From assembly GCA_023954135.1 (NCBI GenBank), contig JAMLIN010000028.1, positions 1-54,854 of the forward strand: a DNA stretch of 54,854 nt. The letters run 5' to 3'. Shown one piece after another: positions 10,234 to 19,189 of the stretch. The notes beneath the pieces were generated by a model. It was not told the origin of the DNA, searched no databases, and saw only the letters and a program-made list of their open reading frames with translations. The position numbers and the translations under genes were made by a program. The stretch is from Burkholderiaceae bacterium (GTDB lineage Bacteria; Pseudomonadota; Gammaproteobacteria; Burkholderiales; Burkholderiaceae_E). Position 1 is the first letter of the stretch, and the number at the start of each line of letters is the position of its first letter.

Positions 10234-11907
10234 ATGTTGGAAAGCATTCGACTGCGTGACTTCGTGATCGTCGACGCGGCCGAGGTCGAGTTCGCTGAGG
10301 GCTTCTGCGTCCTGACTGGCGAGACCGGCGCCGGCAAGTCGATCCTGATCGATGCGCTCGGGCTCGCGCTCGGCGCGCGCGCCGATGCCGGCACGGTGCG
10401 CCAGGGCGCCGCGCGCGCCGACATCGCCGCCAGTTTCGCGATCGATGCACCGACGGCGCAATGGCTCGCCGAGCGCGAGCTCGAGGGCGACGAGGGTCGC
10501 GTGCTGCTGCGCCGGATCATCGAGGCCGACGGTCGCAGCAAGGCGCTCGTCAACGGGCATCCGGCCACCGCGGCGATCCTGCGCGAGCTCGGCGCTCGTC
10601 TGATCGAGATCCACGGCCAGCATGCCTCGCAGTCGCTCCTGCGCCCGGAGGGCCAGCGCGCCCTGCTCGATGCCCATGCCGGACTCGGGGCGCTGTTGCG
10701 CGAGACCGGCCAGGCCTGGGCGCGACTGCGCGAGGCACGGCTCGAGCTCGAGGCGGCCGAGGCGAACAGCCGCGAATTCCAGCTCGAGCGAGAGCGCATC
10801 GCCTGGCAGGTCGACGAGATCGGGCGCCTCGAGCCGGTGGCCGGCGAATGGGGAAGCCTCTCGGAGGACCATGCGCGCCTGTCGAATGCCGCGGAACTGA
10901 TCGACGTGACCGGCCAGGCGAGCGATGCCCTGGCCGGGGACGACGGCGCGATCTCGACTCGCCTGCACCGCATACTCGGACGGCTGCGCGGACTGCTCGA
11001 TGCCGATCCGCGGCTCGCCAACGTGGTCAAGATGCTCGACAGCGCAGCCATCCAGGTCGACGAGGCGGCCTCGGAACTGGCGAGCTACGCCAGCCGGATC
11101 GATCTCGATCCCCAGCGCCTGGAGCAAATCGACGGGCGTCTCGCGGCGCTGCATTCGACCGCGCGCAAGCTGCGCCTCGAACCCGAAGGACTGGCCGCCG
11201 AACTCGAGCGCCTGCAGGCCGAGCTCGCGCGCCTGGACCGGGCGCAGGACCACGACGCGCTGCGGGCGCGGGTCGCGAGTGCCCAGGCCGACTACGATTC
11301 GCTCGCCACCGCGTTGTCGGGCAAGCGGCGCGCCGCGGTCCGGCGGCTCGAGCTCGCCGTCACCGAGGCGATCCGCTCCTTCGGCATGGCGGGCGCCCGC
11401 CTGCGGATCGGGATCGAGGCCGGCGAGCCCGGCCCCGGCGGCATCGACCGGGTGGAGTTCCTGATCGCCGGGCATGCGGGCGTCGAACCGCGGCCGATCG
11501 GCCGGGTCGCCTCCGGCGGGGAGCTCTCGCGGGTCGCCCTGGGGATCACGGTCAGCGCCGCCGAAGCCAATCCCGTCCCGACGCTGATCTTCGATGAAGC
11601 CGATGCGGGCGTCGGTGGTGCGGTGGCCGAGGCGATCGGCGATCGGATGCGCAGCCTCGGCGAATCACGCCAGGTGCTTTGCGTCACCCACCTGCCGCAG
11701 GTCGCGGCGCGCGCCCACCATCAGTACCGCGTCGCGAAGTCGACCCGCGGATCGACCACCACCAGCCGGATCGGGAAGGTCGAGGGCAACGAGCGGATCG
11801 ACGAGATCGCGCGCATGCTCGGCGGGGCGAAGCTCACCGACACCGGGCGCGAGCATGCCCGCGAGATGCTCGCCGGCCGCCCGCCGGGCACGGATTCGGG
11901 TACATGA
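10234..11907 (+). CDS. recN: DNA repair protein RecN
   Basis: 557 residues, an SMC-like ATPase for double-strand-break repair. Walker A is GETGAGKS at residues 29-36. The long central coiled coil spans about residues 150-380, and the ABC signature SGGELSRVALGI and Walker B LIFDEADAGVGG are near the C-terminus. It follows nadK closely with no terminator. The last codons (encoding about PPGTDSGT) lie inside the left arm of a palindromic repeat, so that element has shaped the C-terminus. Confidence 0.97.
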   Translation: MLESIRLRDFVIVDAAEVEFAEGFCVLTGETGAGKSILIDALGLALGARADAGTVRQGAARADIAASFAIDAPTAQWLAERELEGDEGRVLLRRIIEADGRSKALVNGHPATAAILRELGARLIEIHGQHASQSLLRPEGQRALLDAHAGLGALLRETGQAWARLREARLELEAAEANSREFQLERERIAWQVDEIGRLEPVAGEWGSLSEDHARLSNAAELIDVTGQASDALAGDDGAISTRLHRILGRLRGLLDADPRLANVVKMLDSAAIQVDEAASELASYASRIDLDPQRLEQIDGRLAALHSTARKLRLEPEGLAAELERLQAELARLDRAQDHDALRARVASAQADYDSLATALSGKRRAAVRRLELAVTEAIRSFGMAGARLRIGIEAGEPGPGGIDRVEFLIAGHAGVEPRPIGRVASGGELSRVALGITVSAAEANPVPTLIFDEADAGVGGAVAEAIGDRMRSLGESRQVLCVTHLPQVAARAHHQYRVAKSTRGSTTTSRIGKVEGNERIDEIARMLGGAKLTDTGREHAREMLAGRPPGTDSGT

Positions 11908-11949
11908 CCGCGTTGGGGCGCCTTGCCCTGCACCCGAATCCGTGCCCGG
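11884..11949. repeat. Palindromic dispersed element, copy A, at recN/fur convergent 3' ends
   Basis: Perfect 18-bp inverted arms CCGGGCACGGATTCGGGT (11884-11901) and its complement (11932-11949) enclose 30 bases. The loop contains CCGCGTTGGGGCGCCTTGCC, found again at 42608-42627 in copy B. The element overlaps the recN stop codon and ends four bases before the fur stop codon. It may act as a bidirectional terminator or be a REP-like sequence; no T tract is present. Confidence 0.75.
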
Positions 11950-11953
11950 GCTG

Positions 11954-12379
11954 CTACTCGTGGCCGCGGCAGTCGGGCTTGTTGCAATAGCCGTACAGCG
12001 CCAGCGAATGATCCTGGAGCGAGAAGCCGCGCGATGACGCGATCTCCTTCTGCAGACGCTCGATGTCGGCGTTGAAGAACTCCTCGACCCGGCCGCAGCG
12101 CAGGCATACCAGGTGATCGTGGTGATCGCCCTGGTCGAGCTCGAAGACCGCCTTGCCCGACTCGAAATTGCTGCGCTTCAGGAGACCGGCCTGCTCGAAC
12201 TGGGTCAGCACCCGGTAGACGGTCGCCAGGCCGATCTCGTTGTTCTCGGCGAGCAACTCCTTGAATACGTCCTCGGCGCTCATGTGGCGCTGGCGGCCGG
12301 TTTGGAAGACTTCGAGGATCTTCAGGCGCGGTAGCGTCGCCTTCAGTCCTGCGCTCCTGAGTTCAGTGGATTCGGACAT
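11954..12379 (-). CDS. fur: Ferric uptake regulator Fur
   Basis: 141 residues, standard length. It has a winged-helix DNA-binding domain ([35 protein letters not shown]), then the metal-binding segment [15 protein letters not shown] and a second Cys pair CNKPDC. With iron it represses iron-uptake genes. ATG at 12379 gives the family N-terminus ([13 protein letters not shown]); a much longer frame upstream is spurious. It is divergent from bamE with an AT-rich palindrome between them, and convergent with recN. Confidence 0.97.
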   Translation of the reverse strand: MSESTELRSAGLKATLPRLKILEVFQTGRQRHMSAEDVFKELLAENNEIGLATVYRVLTQFEQAGLLKRSNFESGKAVFELDQGDHHDHLVCLRCGRVEEFFNADIERLQKEIASSRGFSLQDHSLALYGYCNKPDCRGHE

Positions 12380-12473
12380 GGATCTGACCGGTCGCTGGTC
12401 CGCATGCAATGCGGAACCTGTTGATCGTGCGCGAAGGTCCGGGCCCGGACCGACGTCGCCTGTACGGGAGCGC

Positions 12474-12482
12474 TTATCATAA
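12474..12482. promoter_or_regulatory. AT-rich palindrome in fur-bamE divergent promoter region
   Basis: TTATCATAA is a perfect palindrome in an otherwise GC-rich interval. Read rightwards it supplies CATAAT as a -10 for bamE; read leftwards it supplies TATGAT as a -10 for fur. It also resembles the core of a Fur box (GATAATGATAATCATTATC), which would fit autoregulation. Overlapping divergent fur/omlA promoters are known in Pseudomonas aeruginosa. No good -35 boxes are seen. Confidence 0.4.
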
Positions 12483-12519
12483 TGGCTTTCCCCCCAAGCC
12501 ACCGGATATCGACATCGCC

Positions 12520-12957
12520 ATGCCGGATTCCCGCATCCAACCACGCCGCCACGCCGCAGCCGCGACCGGCATCGCGCTGGCCCTGGCGGGGACGATCCTG
12601 CTCGGGGCCTGCGCATCGCGCGACGCCAGCCGCAGCGGCATCTTCGAGCCCTATCGCATCGACCTGCCGCAGGGCAACTACCTGACCGGCGAGATGCTCG
12701 AGCGGGTCAGGCCGGGAATGAGTCCCGAACAGGTCCGGTTCGCGCTCGGCTCACCCCTGCTCATCGATGTGTTCCGGCCCGACCAGTGGAACTACGTCTT
12801 TCGCTACCTGCATGCGAACGGCAGTGCCGAGCTGCGAAAGGTCGTCATCGTGTTCGAGAACGACCGCGTGGCGAGGATCGACGCCGATCCGCTGCCGAAG
12901 GTCGAGGATCCGACCGATCCGGCCCTGCCCGGCCATCGCCCGGCGGGCGGCGCCTGA
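12520..12957 (+). CDS. bamE: Outer membrane assembly lipoprotein BamE (SmpA/OmlA)
   Basis: 145 residues. A lipoprotein signal ends with LLGAC, so the lipidated Cys is residue 31. The mature domain has the BamE core [24 protein letters not shown], then [12 protein letters not shown] and a closing beta-strand. BamE is an accessory of the BAM complex that inserts outer-membrane proteins. ATG at 12520 gives a normal signal peptide; a longer frame would not. The stop overlaps the ribosome site of dapB, 10 bp downstream, so the two are probably co-transcribed. Confidence 0.95.
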   Translation: MPDSRIQPRRHAAAATGIALALAGTILLGACASRDASRSGIFEPYRIDLPQGNYLTGEMLERVRPGMSPEQVRFALGSPLLIDVFRPDQWNYVFRYLHANGSAELRKVVIVFENDRVARIDADPLPKVEDPTDPALPGHRPAGGA

Positions 12958-12967
12958 GGAGACAGCA

Positions 12968-13774
12968 ATGGCAGGACCGAGAGTGGCGATCGCCGGATCG
13001 ACCGGAAGGATGGGCAGGATGCTCGTCGAGGCGGCGCTCGATGCCGAGGACATCATGCTTGCTGGCGCGCTCGAGCTCGCCGGCAATCCCGCGCTCGGCC
13101 GCGATGCCGGCGAGTTCCTCGGCCGCCACACCGGCGTCGCGATCAGCGCATCGGCCGACGAGGCGCTCGCCGACGCCGACTTCCTGATCGACTTCACCCG
13201 TCCCGAAGGGACCCTCGCCCATCTCGAGGCCTGCCTGCGCAACGGCGTCGGCGCGGTCATCGGCACCACCGGCTTCGACGAGGCCGGACGGGCCCGGATC
13301 GCGGCGGCGGCCCAGCGCATCCCGATCGTCTTCGCGCCCAACATGAGCGTCGGCGTCAACGCCACCCTGAAGCTGCTCGAGGTCGCCGCCCGGATCCTCT
13401 CGAGCGGCTACGACATCGAGATCATCGAGGCGCACCATCGCCACAAGGTCGACGCGCCCTCGGGCACCGCGCTGCGCATGGGCGAGGTGATCGCCGATGC
13501 GCTCGGGCGCAGGCTCGACGAGGTCGGCGTGTTCGAGCGCCACGGCGTCACCGGCGAGCGCGACCCCTCGACGATCGGCTTCGCCACGATCCGCGGCGGC
13601 GACATCGTCGGCGACCATACGGTCCTCTTCGCCGGGATCGGCGAACGCATCGAGATCACCCACAAGTCGGCAAGCCGGGTCACCTACGCCCACGGCGCCC
13701 TGCGCGCCTGCCGTTTCCTCGCCGGCCGCGAGCGCGGCCTGTTCGACATGCAGGACGTGCTCGGCCTGCGCTAG
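12968..13774 (+). CDS. dapB: 4-hydroxy-tetrahydrodipicolinate reductase
   Basis: 268 residues, the usual size. The N-terminal NAD(P)H-binding loop is [20 protein letters not shown] follows, and the catalytic block is [16 protein letters not shown] with the conserved His-His and Lys. It makes tetrahydrodipicolinate for lysine and meso-diaminopimelate, the peptidoglycan cross-linker. AGGAG is well placed before the ATG. The position after bamE matches Burkholderia gene order. Confidence 0.98.
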   Translation: MAGPRVAIAGSTGRMGRMLVEAALDAEDIMLAGALELAGNPALGRDAGEFLGRHTGVAISASADEALADADFLIDFTRPEGTLAHLEACLRNGVGAVIGTTGFDEAGRARIAAAAQRIPIVFAPNMSVGVNATLKLLEVAARILSSGYDIEIIEAHHRHKVDAPSGTALRMGEVIADALGRRLDEVGVFERHGVTGERDPSTIGFATIRGGDIVGDHTVLFAGIGERIEITHKSASRVTYAHGALRACRFLAGRERGLFDMQDVLGLR

Positions 13775-13936
13775 GAGTCTGGGGGATTCGACCGTCGCGC
13801 CACGGTCCCTGCCGCTCGATCGATCCGATCGACCACCGGTCGCCCGATTCGCGCCCGAAGCGTCGATGAACGGGTGAAATCCCCCCAATAACACCGATAA
13901 GTCCTTCCATGCCGGGGAGCGGTTCGAAGGACGCTC

Positions 13937-14563
13937 GTGACGCATCCGCTCTTCGATCGCCGACCGGCGATCGCCGGCAAACGGCTCTGCCTCGCCGCCA
14001 TCGTGCTCGCGGTGGCCGGCCTTTCCTCGCCTACCGCCTCGGCCGCCGAGGACGAAGCGACGATCCGCCGTACCGCGGAGCTGATCAACAACATCCGCAG
14101 CCGCCTCGATGCATGCGGCGACGAAGGCATGCTCGCGGTGTCCACCGCCGCTGCGCCGGCCGCCCGCAAGGCCGTCGCCAGCCGGAGCATCGCCGCCCGA
14201 CCCCGGCTCACCTGGAACCCGGTGCTCGCCGAGACGGCACGCCGCCACTCCGAATCGATGGCCACGGACGGCTACTTCGACCATGTCGACAGCCAGGGGC
14301 GTACCGTCGGCGCCCGTGCCCGCGATGCCGGCTACCGCTACCGGGTGGTCGGCGAGAACCTCGCCGCCGGCCATGCCACGGTCGAGGAAGCGCTCCGCGG
14401 CTGGCTCCTGTCGGCGAGCCATTGCCGCAACCTGATCGACGAACGTTTCACCGAGTTCGGCATAGCCCGGGTGCTGAGCCCGCAGCCGAACGACCGCTAT
14501 GGTGCGTACTGGACCCTGGTCCTCGGGGTGCAGCAGGGCACGCAGGTGGCGACGGCGCGTTAG
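13937..14563 (+). CDS. Exported CAP/SCP-domain protein
   Basis: 208 residues starting at GTG (13937) with GAAGGA before it. A signal peptide (LCLAAIVLAVAGLSSPTASAA) is followed by a CAP domain. ETARRHSESMATDGYFDHVDSQGRT has the His and the FDH block of the SCP fold, GENLAAGHATVEEALRGWL is the second conserved block, and WTLVLG is near the end. Bacterial CAP proteins are secreted or periplasmic and mostly uncharacterised. Four Cys-containing positions are not obviously paired. Its stop overlaps the stop of the convergent ChaN gene by four bases. A 162-bp gap to dapB holds distant GGGGGATT/AATCCCCC arms but no gene. Confidence 0.85.
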   Translation: MTHPLFDRRPAIAGKRLCLAAIVLAVAGLSSPTASAAEDEATIRRTAELINNIRSRLDACGDEGMLAVSTAAAPAARKAVASRSIAARPRLTWNPVLAETARRHSESMATDGYFDHVDSQGRTVGARARDAGYRYRVVGENLAAGHATVEEALRGWLLSASHCRNLIDERFTEFGIARVLSPQPNDRYGAYWTLVLGVQQGTQVATAR

Positions 14564-15408
14564 CCGCCCGACTTGCGCGGCGACCCGAACCGCTCACGCA
14601 GTTCCGCGCAGGGATCCGGACGATCGACGGGCGGTACCTTGTCGATCGCATCGTAGGCCTCGGCGTCTCCTTCGGCACCCGCCTCGACGAAGCCCAGCGA
14701 CATGATGCGCGCATCGGGCTGTGCGCCGCGCAGGTGCGCCGGCACGCCATGGTCGCGCCGCACATGGCCATTGCCCGCCAGCAGGATCACCTGCCGGGCG
14801 CCATCGGCGCGCGCCGCGCGCATGGCCTGCGCCATGCCGGCATCGCGGCTGCGCTGGGCCAGAGCCATCGCCGGAACCCGCGACTCGGGAACGAGTCCGC
14901 AATGCCCCTTGCGCACGGCGGCCTCGAGCGCGGCGTCGCCGAGGCCGGACCAGCCGGCCGGCGGTGCCGTGGCCGCGGAAGGGTCGCGGGCGATGCGCAT
15001 CGCATCGGCTCGCGACAGGTTGCCGGCGCGAATGTCCCAGCCCCGTTCGAGCGCGAGCTCGATCGCGGGCCCATAGGCCTCGTAGCGCCAGGCATCGAAC
15101 GCGAAGCCGCCGGCCTGAGCGAGCTCGCGCGCGGCGCCCGCTCCGCGCGCGTTGCGATTCGCATCGCGCCACCGGATGATCGCCCCCTGATGCTCGAGGT
15201 CGAACTGCTCGAATACGAGCGCACGCCGCGGACCGTCCGGCAATGCCCGCAGCCACGCGAACCGCCTGGCATGGCCTTCGAGATTATCGTGGACCTCGCC
15301 GAGCAGGATGTAGTCGGCCTCGAGCGCCGCAGCCGTCGACTCCGGTCGGGCGGGCGCCAAGGCGCAGCCGCCGAGGCTTGCGAGGCCCGCCACGGCGAAG
15401 GACAACAC
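14560..15408 (-). CDS. ChaN-like (iron-regulated/heme-binding) lipoprotein
   Basis: At least 282 residues. The domain begins DYILLGEVHDNLEGH, with the conserved E-x-H-D-N of the ChaN/Tiki-like fold, continues with ALVFEQFD and ends near LLAGNGHVRRDHGVP. ChaN of Campylobacter binds heme. A lipobox (ASLGGC) follows a hydrophobic stretch. The earliest standard start is GTG at 15408, but this leaves no positive charge before the hydrophobic core. Upstream the frame stays open and encodes TRRR directly before it, back to a CTG at 15465 that overlaps the parA stop as CTGA. The true start may therefore be upstream and non-standard. Confidence 0.8.
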   Translation of the reverse strand: MLSFAVAGLASLGGCALAPARPESTAAALEADYILLGEVHDNLEGHARRFAWLRALPDGPRRALVFEQFDLEHQGAIIRWRDANRNARGAGAARELAQAGGFAFDAWRYEAYGPAIELALERGWDIRAGNLSRADAMRIARDPSAATAPPAGWSGLGDAALEAAVRKGHCGLVPESRVPAMALAQRSRDAGMAQAMRAARADGARQVILLAGNGHVRRDHGVPAHLRGAQPDARIMSLGFVEAGAEGDAEAYDAIDKVPPVDRPDPCAELRERFGSPRKSGG

Positions 15409-15461
15409 GCGGCGCCGGGTCGCGTTCGCCGGCCTCGTTCCGGGGAAACGGATGGCGGGGC

Positions 15462-16088
15462 TCAGTGGCTGGTCACCCAGCCGAGCAACGGCGTCCAGGT
15501 CGCGCGATCGGCCGCGATGCGCTTGGACGGCACATCGAACACCGTCAGCCCGTGAGCTGCGAGATGGACGTAGTTGTGGGTGTTGCGCAGATAGCCGGCG
15601 ACGTCGATGTCCATCTCCGCCAGGCAGCGGGCAAGCTCGTCGGCCGCCTTGGTGCGCGGATCCACCCGCATCCCGACGACGCGGACATGCTTGCGGAACT
15701 CGGCCATGCTCGGGTAGGCGCGCCGCAGCGACTGCAGGAAATCCTGGGTCGCCACCACGTCGAACAGCGACGGCGCGACCGGCACCAGGACCTTGTCGGC
15801 CACCCGGACGATGTCGGCGACCTTGCTGTCGCTGATCTGCGCCGGCGTGTCGAGGACCACATGGGTGACGCCCTGCGGCGGACGCGCCATGACGCCGTTG
15901 ACCTCCCAGGTCTCGATCGGCGCGACGCCCTTGGGTCGCAGGCGCAACCAGTACTTCGCGGACTCCTGCCGATCGATGTCACCCAGCATGGTGCGTGCAC
16001 GATTCGCCGCGAAGTACCCGGCGAGATTGGTCGCGAGCGTCGTCTTGCCGACACCGCCTTTGGGATTCAGTACCGCGACAACGGGCAT
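15462..16088 (-). CDS. Orphan ParA/MinD-type ATPase
   Basis: 208 residues. The deviant Walker A is PKGGVGKTT (Lys10 and Lys15), followed by DIDRQESAKYWLRLR and the VVLDTPAQ Walker B-like strand. Short ParA proteins of this kind position cargo such as chemoreceptor arrays or other complexes; there is no parB gene or parS site nearby. GAGGAG lies eight bases before the ATG. The 218 bp upstream, between this gene and the DsbD gene, hold no other gene. It is followed closely by the ChaN-like gene, and the two may be translationally coupled. Confidence 0.88.
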   Translation of the reverse strand: MPVVAVLNPKGGVGKTTLATNLAGYFAANRARTMLGDIDRQESAKYWLRLRPKGVAPIETWEVNGVMARPPQGVTHVVLDTPAQISDSKVADIVRVADKVLVPVAPSLFDVVATQDFLQSLRRAYPSMAEFRKHVRVVGMRVDPRTKAADELARCLAEMDIDVAGYLRNTHNYVHLAAHGLTVFDVPSKRIAADRATWTPLLGWVTSH

Positions 16089-16306
16089 CTGTTCTGCTCC
16101 TCGGCTCAGCCATCGGATCGGGCGCCATGCGAGCCGCCCGTCTTCTCTTCTTGTGCGCAGGACCGCCCGGGACGGTCGATCCGTTCATCGAGACCGGCAG
16201 ATAGTAGCAAAGCACGGCGCGCGCCGGCCAGTTGCCTGCGCGCGCGCAACGCCGCGCAGAATGGAATTCCGATGCGACGAAGGCATCGTCTTGCGGCCGA
16301 TCCGGA

Positions 16307-18646
16307 TCAGCGTCGCGGGATCCGCTCGAGCGCGGCGAGCACGATGCCGGTCGACAGCAGCTCGGGCAGGACCTGCGGCTCGCCGCCGCGGCCATCGTAG
16401 AGCAGATACAGCGGCACACCGTTGCGGCCATGGCGCGCGAGCTCCGCGGTGATCGCGGGATCCTGTCGCGTCCAGTCGGCGCGCAACATCACGACGCCGC
16501 GCGCATCGAATGCGGCACGCACGGCATCGGTGTCGAGGACGAGCAACTTGTTGGCCTGGCAGCTGACACACCATGCCGCCGTGAAATCGACGAACACCGG
16601 CTCGCCCGCCGCGAGCGACGCATCGAGCGTCGCGTTCGACCAGGCGCGCCACTCGAGCCCGGCGGCGTCGGCAGCCGGCGTTGCGTCCGCGCGATTCGCC
16701 CCCTGCCAGGCAAGGGCAAGGGCGCCACCGACGCAGGCGATCGCGACGAACGCGGCCACCCGCCGCGATCCCGCGCGCACGCCACGCTGCACGAAGCGGC
16801 CCCAGGCCCAGAGCCCGGCGGCGATGAGGATCGCGGCAATCGCGAAGCCGAACACCGCATCGACGCCGCTCTGCCGGCCCAGCACCCAGGCGAGCCAGGC
16901 CGCGGCGGCGTACATCGGGAAGGCGAGCATCTGGCGCAGGCTTTCCATCCAGCGGCCCGGACGAGGCAGCAGCCTCAGCCAGGCGGGAAAGCAGCCGAGC
17001 AGGATGTAGGGTGCCGCCATCCCGAGACCAAGGGCGGTGAACACCGCCAGCGAGACCGGCGCCGGCTGGGTCAGCGTGTAGCCGAGGGCCGGCCCCATGA
17101 AGGGCGCCGTGCAGGGCGTGGCGACCAGCACCGCCAGCCCGCCCGATGCGAACGCCGACCAGGCCGGATGCCGGTCGTCGATCCGGTCGGCTGCGCCGAC
17201 CCGGGTGAGGACGGCGCCGAGCTCGTACAGGCCCGAGAGATTCAGGCCGATCGCGACGAAGAGCAGCCCCATCGCCGCCACGAACACCGGCGACTGCAGC
17301 TGGAAGCCCCAGCCGATCGCCGCGCCGCTCGCGCGCAAGGCCAGAAGGAGGGCGGCAAGCACCCAGAACGAGACCACCACCCCGAGCGCGAACCAGGTGG
17401 CGCCCCGGCGCACCCGTTGCCGCGCGGCGGCGTCGAGGCTGGCGCCACCCGCGCCCTGCCCCGCGAAGCCGAGGATCTTGAGACCGATCACCGGGAATAC
17501 GCAGGGCATCAGGTTGAGGATCAGGCCGCCGATGAACGCGAAGCCGAGCGCGAAGCCCAGCGTCGAGGAGGCCACCGCGGCGGACGACCCGACCCCGCCC
17601 GCAGCGGTGGCGGGTGCCGGACGCGACGCGAATCCGGCGGCGTCGCGCAGGCGAGCGCCGAGCAGCGATGTCGAGCCGGCGGTTCCGAGCTGCACCACGA
17701 TGCCCTCGGCGATCGCGGCCAGCTCGCCGCCACCGGGCGCGACAGGCTCGCCGGCGACGATGGCGAGCGGCTTCGCGCCATCGGCGCTGACGAGCACGCC
17801 ATCGACCGGCACCTTCCGTTCGGCGGGCGACAGGGCGCGCCACTCGTCGGTGAGCGCGACTTCGAGGCGACGGCGGCCGTCGTCGAGCCGGTACAGGCGC
17901 TGCGGCGCCGCCGCGGCGACCGCCCCTTCGACATGGGGGAAGAATTCGATGGCGGCATCGGCGCCGCCCGCTTCGGCCGGCACCAGGATCGAGAGCATGC
18001 CGTCGTCGTCGAGCCGGTAATCAGCTGCCACCGCAGCGCCCGGCGAACGGGCCTGCGCCCGTTCGAAGAGCGCATGATGAGGACCGGGCCCGGCCGATCC
18101 GCCGCGCGCCACCGGCAGGACCAGCTCGAGCGTGGCCTCGCCCGGAATGCAGACGTCTCGGCAGACGAGCCAGCTTGCCACCACCCGGAAGCCCACCGTA
18201 TCGCCTTCGATGCGATCGGGCACCTCGACATGGCGCGGCAGGACGACCTCCCCCTCGTAGCCATAGTTGGCCAGGGGCGGGATCAGCATCCGCGTCGGCG
18301 CGGGCCATTCGATCGGCCCGATGCGAAAGCCCTCGGGAAGTTCCGGCTCGAACTGGGTCGGCAGGCCGGAATCGCCGGGGTTGCGCCAGTAGGTGTGCCA
18401 ATGCGGGTCGTGCGCGAGCCGCAGGCCGAGCCGCAGCGGCTCGCCGGGCGCGACCGCCGCCCGATCGGCGACCAGCTCGGCCTCGACGGCATCGACCCGG
18501 ACCGGGGATGCGCTCGCCTGGCGGCCCGCGAGGAGCGCGGACAGCAGGAGCAACAGGGTCAGGAACAGGCTCGCGAGCAACCTCGGGAAAGGGGCTGCGG
18601 ACAGGCGACCGGCCAGCCTGGCCGGAACACCCGGGACACGGTACAT
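16307..18646 (-). CDS. Thiol:disulfide interchange protein, DsbD/ScsB type
   Basis: 779 residues. Signal peptide, then a large periplasmic domain (about residues 45-330) with HWHTYWRNPGDSG and the VCRDVCIPG Cys pair. An eight-helix DsbD core (about 360-640) has NLMPCVFPVIGLKIL and TPCTAPFMGPALGYT, each carrying a redox Cys. A C-terminal thioredoxin domain has WCVSCQ. It carries electrons from cytoplasmic thioredoxin to periplasmic substrates. The N-terminal domain is the longer ScsB-like version, not the short E. coli DsbD alpha domain. ATG at 18646 is preferred over a start 19 codons earlier because it begins the signal peptide. It is divergent from the zap genes. Confidence 0.92.
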   Translation of the reverse strand: MYRVPGVPARLAGRLSAAPFPRLLASLFLTLLLLLSALLAGRQASASPVRVDAVEAELVADRAAVAPGEPLRLGLRLAHDPHWHTYWRNPGDSGLPTQFEPELPEGFRIGPIEWPAPTRMLIPPLANYGYEGEVVLPRHVEVPDRIEGDTVGFRVVASWLVCRDVCIPGEATLELVLPVARGGSAGPGPHHALFERAQARSPGAAVAADYRLDDDGMLSILVPAEAGGADAAIEFFPHVEGAVAAAAPQRLYRLDDGRRRLEVALTDEWRALSPAERKVPVDGVLVSADGAKPLAIVAGEPVAPGGGELAAIAEGIVVQLGTAGSTSLLGARLRDAAGFASRPAPATAAGGVGSSAAVASSTLGFALGFAFIGGLILNLMPCVFPVIGLKILGFAGQGAGGASLDAAARQRVRRGATWFALGVVVSFWVLAALLLALRASGAAIGWGFQLQSPVFVAAMGLLFVAIGLNLSGLYELGAVLTRVGAADRIDDRHPAWSAFASGGLAVLVATPCTAPFMGPALGYTLTQPAPVSLAVFTALGLGMAAPYILLGCFPAWLRLLPRPGRWMESLRQMLAFPMYAAAAWLAWVLGRQSGVDAVFGFAIAAILIAAGLWAWGRFVQRGVRAGSRRVAAFVAIACVGGALALAWQGANRADATPAADAAGLEWRAWSNATLDASLAAGEPVFVDFTAAWCVSCQANKLLVLDTDAVRAAFDARGVVMLRADWTRQDPAITAELARHGRNGVPLYLLYDGRGGEPQVLPELLSTGIVLAALERIPRR

Positions 18647-18832
18647 CGAGATGCGCTCCGGGGACGGGCTCGCCCGGTATTTTACGCGGGTTGGCGCCGC
18701 CATGCCTCCCGTGGCGCCCGATGCGGCAACCGTGGCCGCGGCATCATGCCGCCGATGGCGCCCTCCCGAAAAGGGTAAGATCGGGTCCCTGGGCCGGATC
18801 CGGGCTCACCGGCCACGGGCCGGCCCGCTTGC

Positions 18833-18861
18833 TTGACCCATCGATAGGCCCTTTCTAACAT
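18833..18861 (+). promoter_or_regulatory. Sigma-70-type promoter of zapB-like/zapA
   Basis: TTGACC (18833-18838), a 17-bp spacer, then TAACAT (18856-18861). The next ATG (18867) begins five bases after the -10 box, so the predicted +1 is at or next to the start codon. No Shine-Dalgarno sequence precedes it, suggesting a leaderless message. Confidence 0.6.
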
Positions 18862-18866
18862 CCGGC

Positions 18867-19127
18867 ATGGACCAGGAAATCGCCACGCTCGACACGCGCC
18901 TCGCGCGCCTGCTCGAATTGTCGCAGCGCCTCACCGAGGAGAACGTCCGCCTGCGCGCCGAGCTCGGGCGGCTCGAGACCGACCGCGAGCGGCTCGAGAC
19001 CGACCGTGATCGCCTGCGCGAGCGCATGGGCGAGGCGCGCGCCCGCGTCGAGGCGGCGCTGGCGCGGCTGCCGCTCGGCACGCCGCCCTCCGATGCCCCG
19101 CTCACGGATACCCCGCCCGCCGACTGA
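18867..19127 (+). CDS. Small coiled-coil protein, ZapB-like (TIGR02449-type)
   Basis: 86 residues. Residues 1-65 are heptad-rich (LLELSQRLTEENVRLRAEL) with a duplicated LETDRER/LETDRDR unit; the tail is Pro/Asp-rich. Small coiled-coil proteins directly upstream of zapA in betaproteobacteria are annotated as ZapB-like cell-division factors. Function is inferred from position and coiled-coil character only. It has no ribosome site and lies at the predicted transcription start. Confidence 0.75.
   Translation: MDQEIATLDTRLARLLELSQRLTEENVRLRAELGRLETDRERLETDRDRLRERMGEARARVEAALARLPLGTPPSDAPLTDTPPAD
18969..19010 (+). repeat. 21-bp tandem duplication inside the zapB-like gene
   Basis: Two adjacent 21-base units (18969-18989 and 18990-19010) differ at three positions, all in the last codons of the unit. 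They encode RLETDRE and RLETDRD and extend the coiled coil by one heptad in register. This looks like a recent in-frame duplication. Confidence 0.8.
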
Positions 19128-19189
19128 GAACCCGTGAACGAACCATCCGCAGGTTCCGACGCCCGCGACCCGACGCGCAAGGATTTCCG

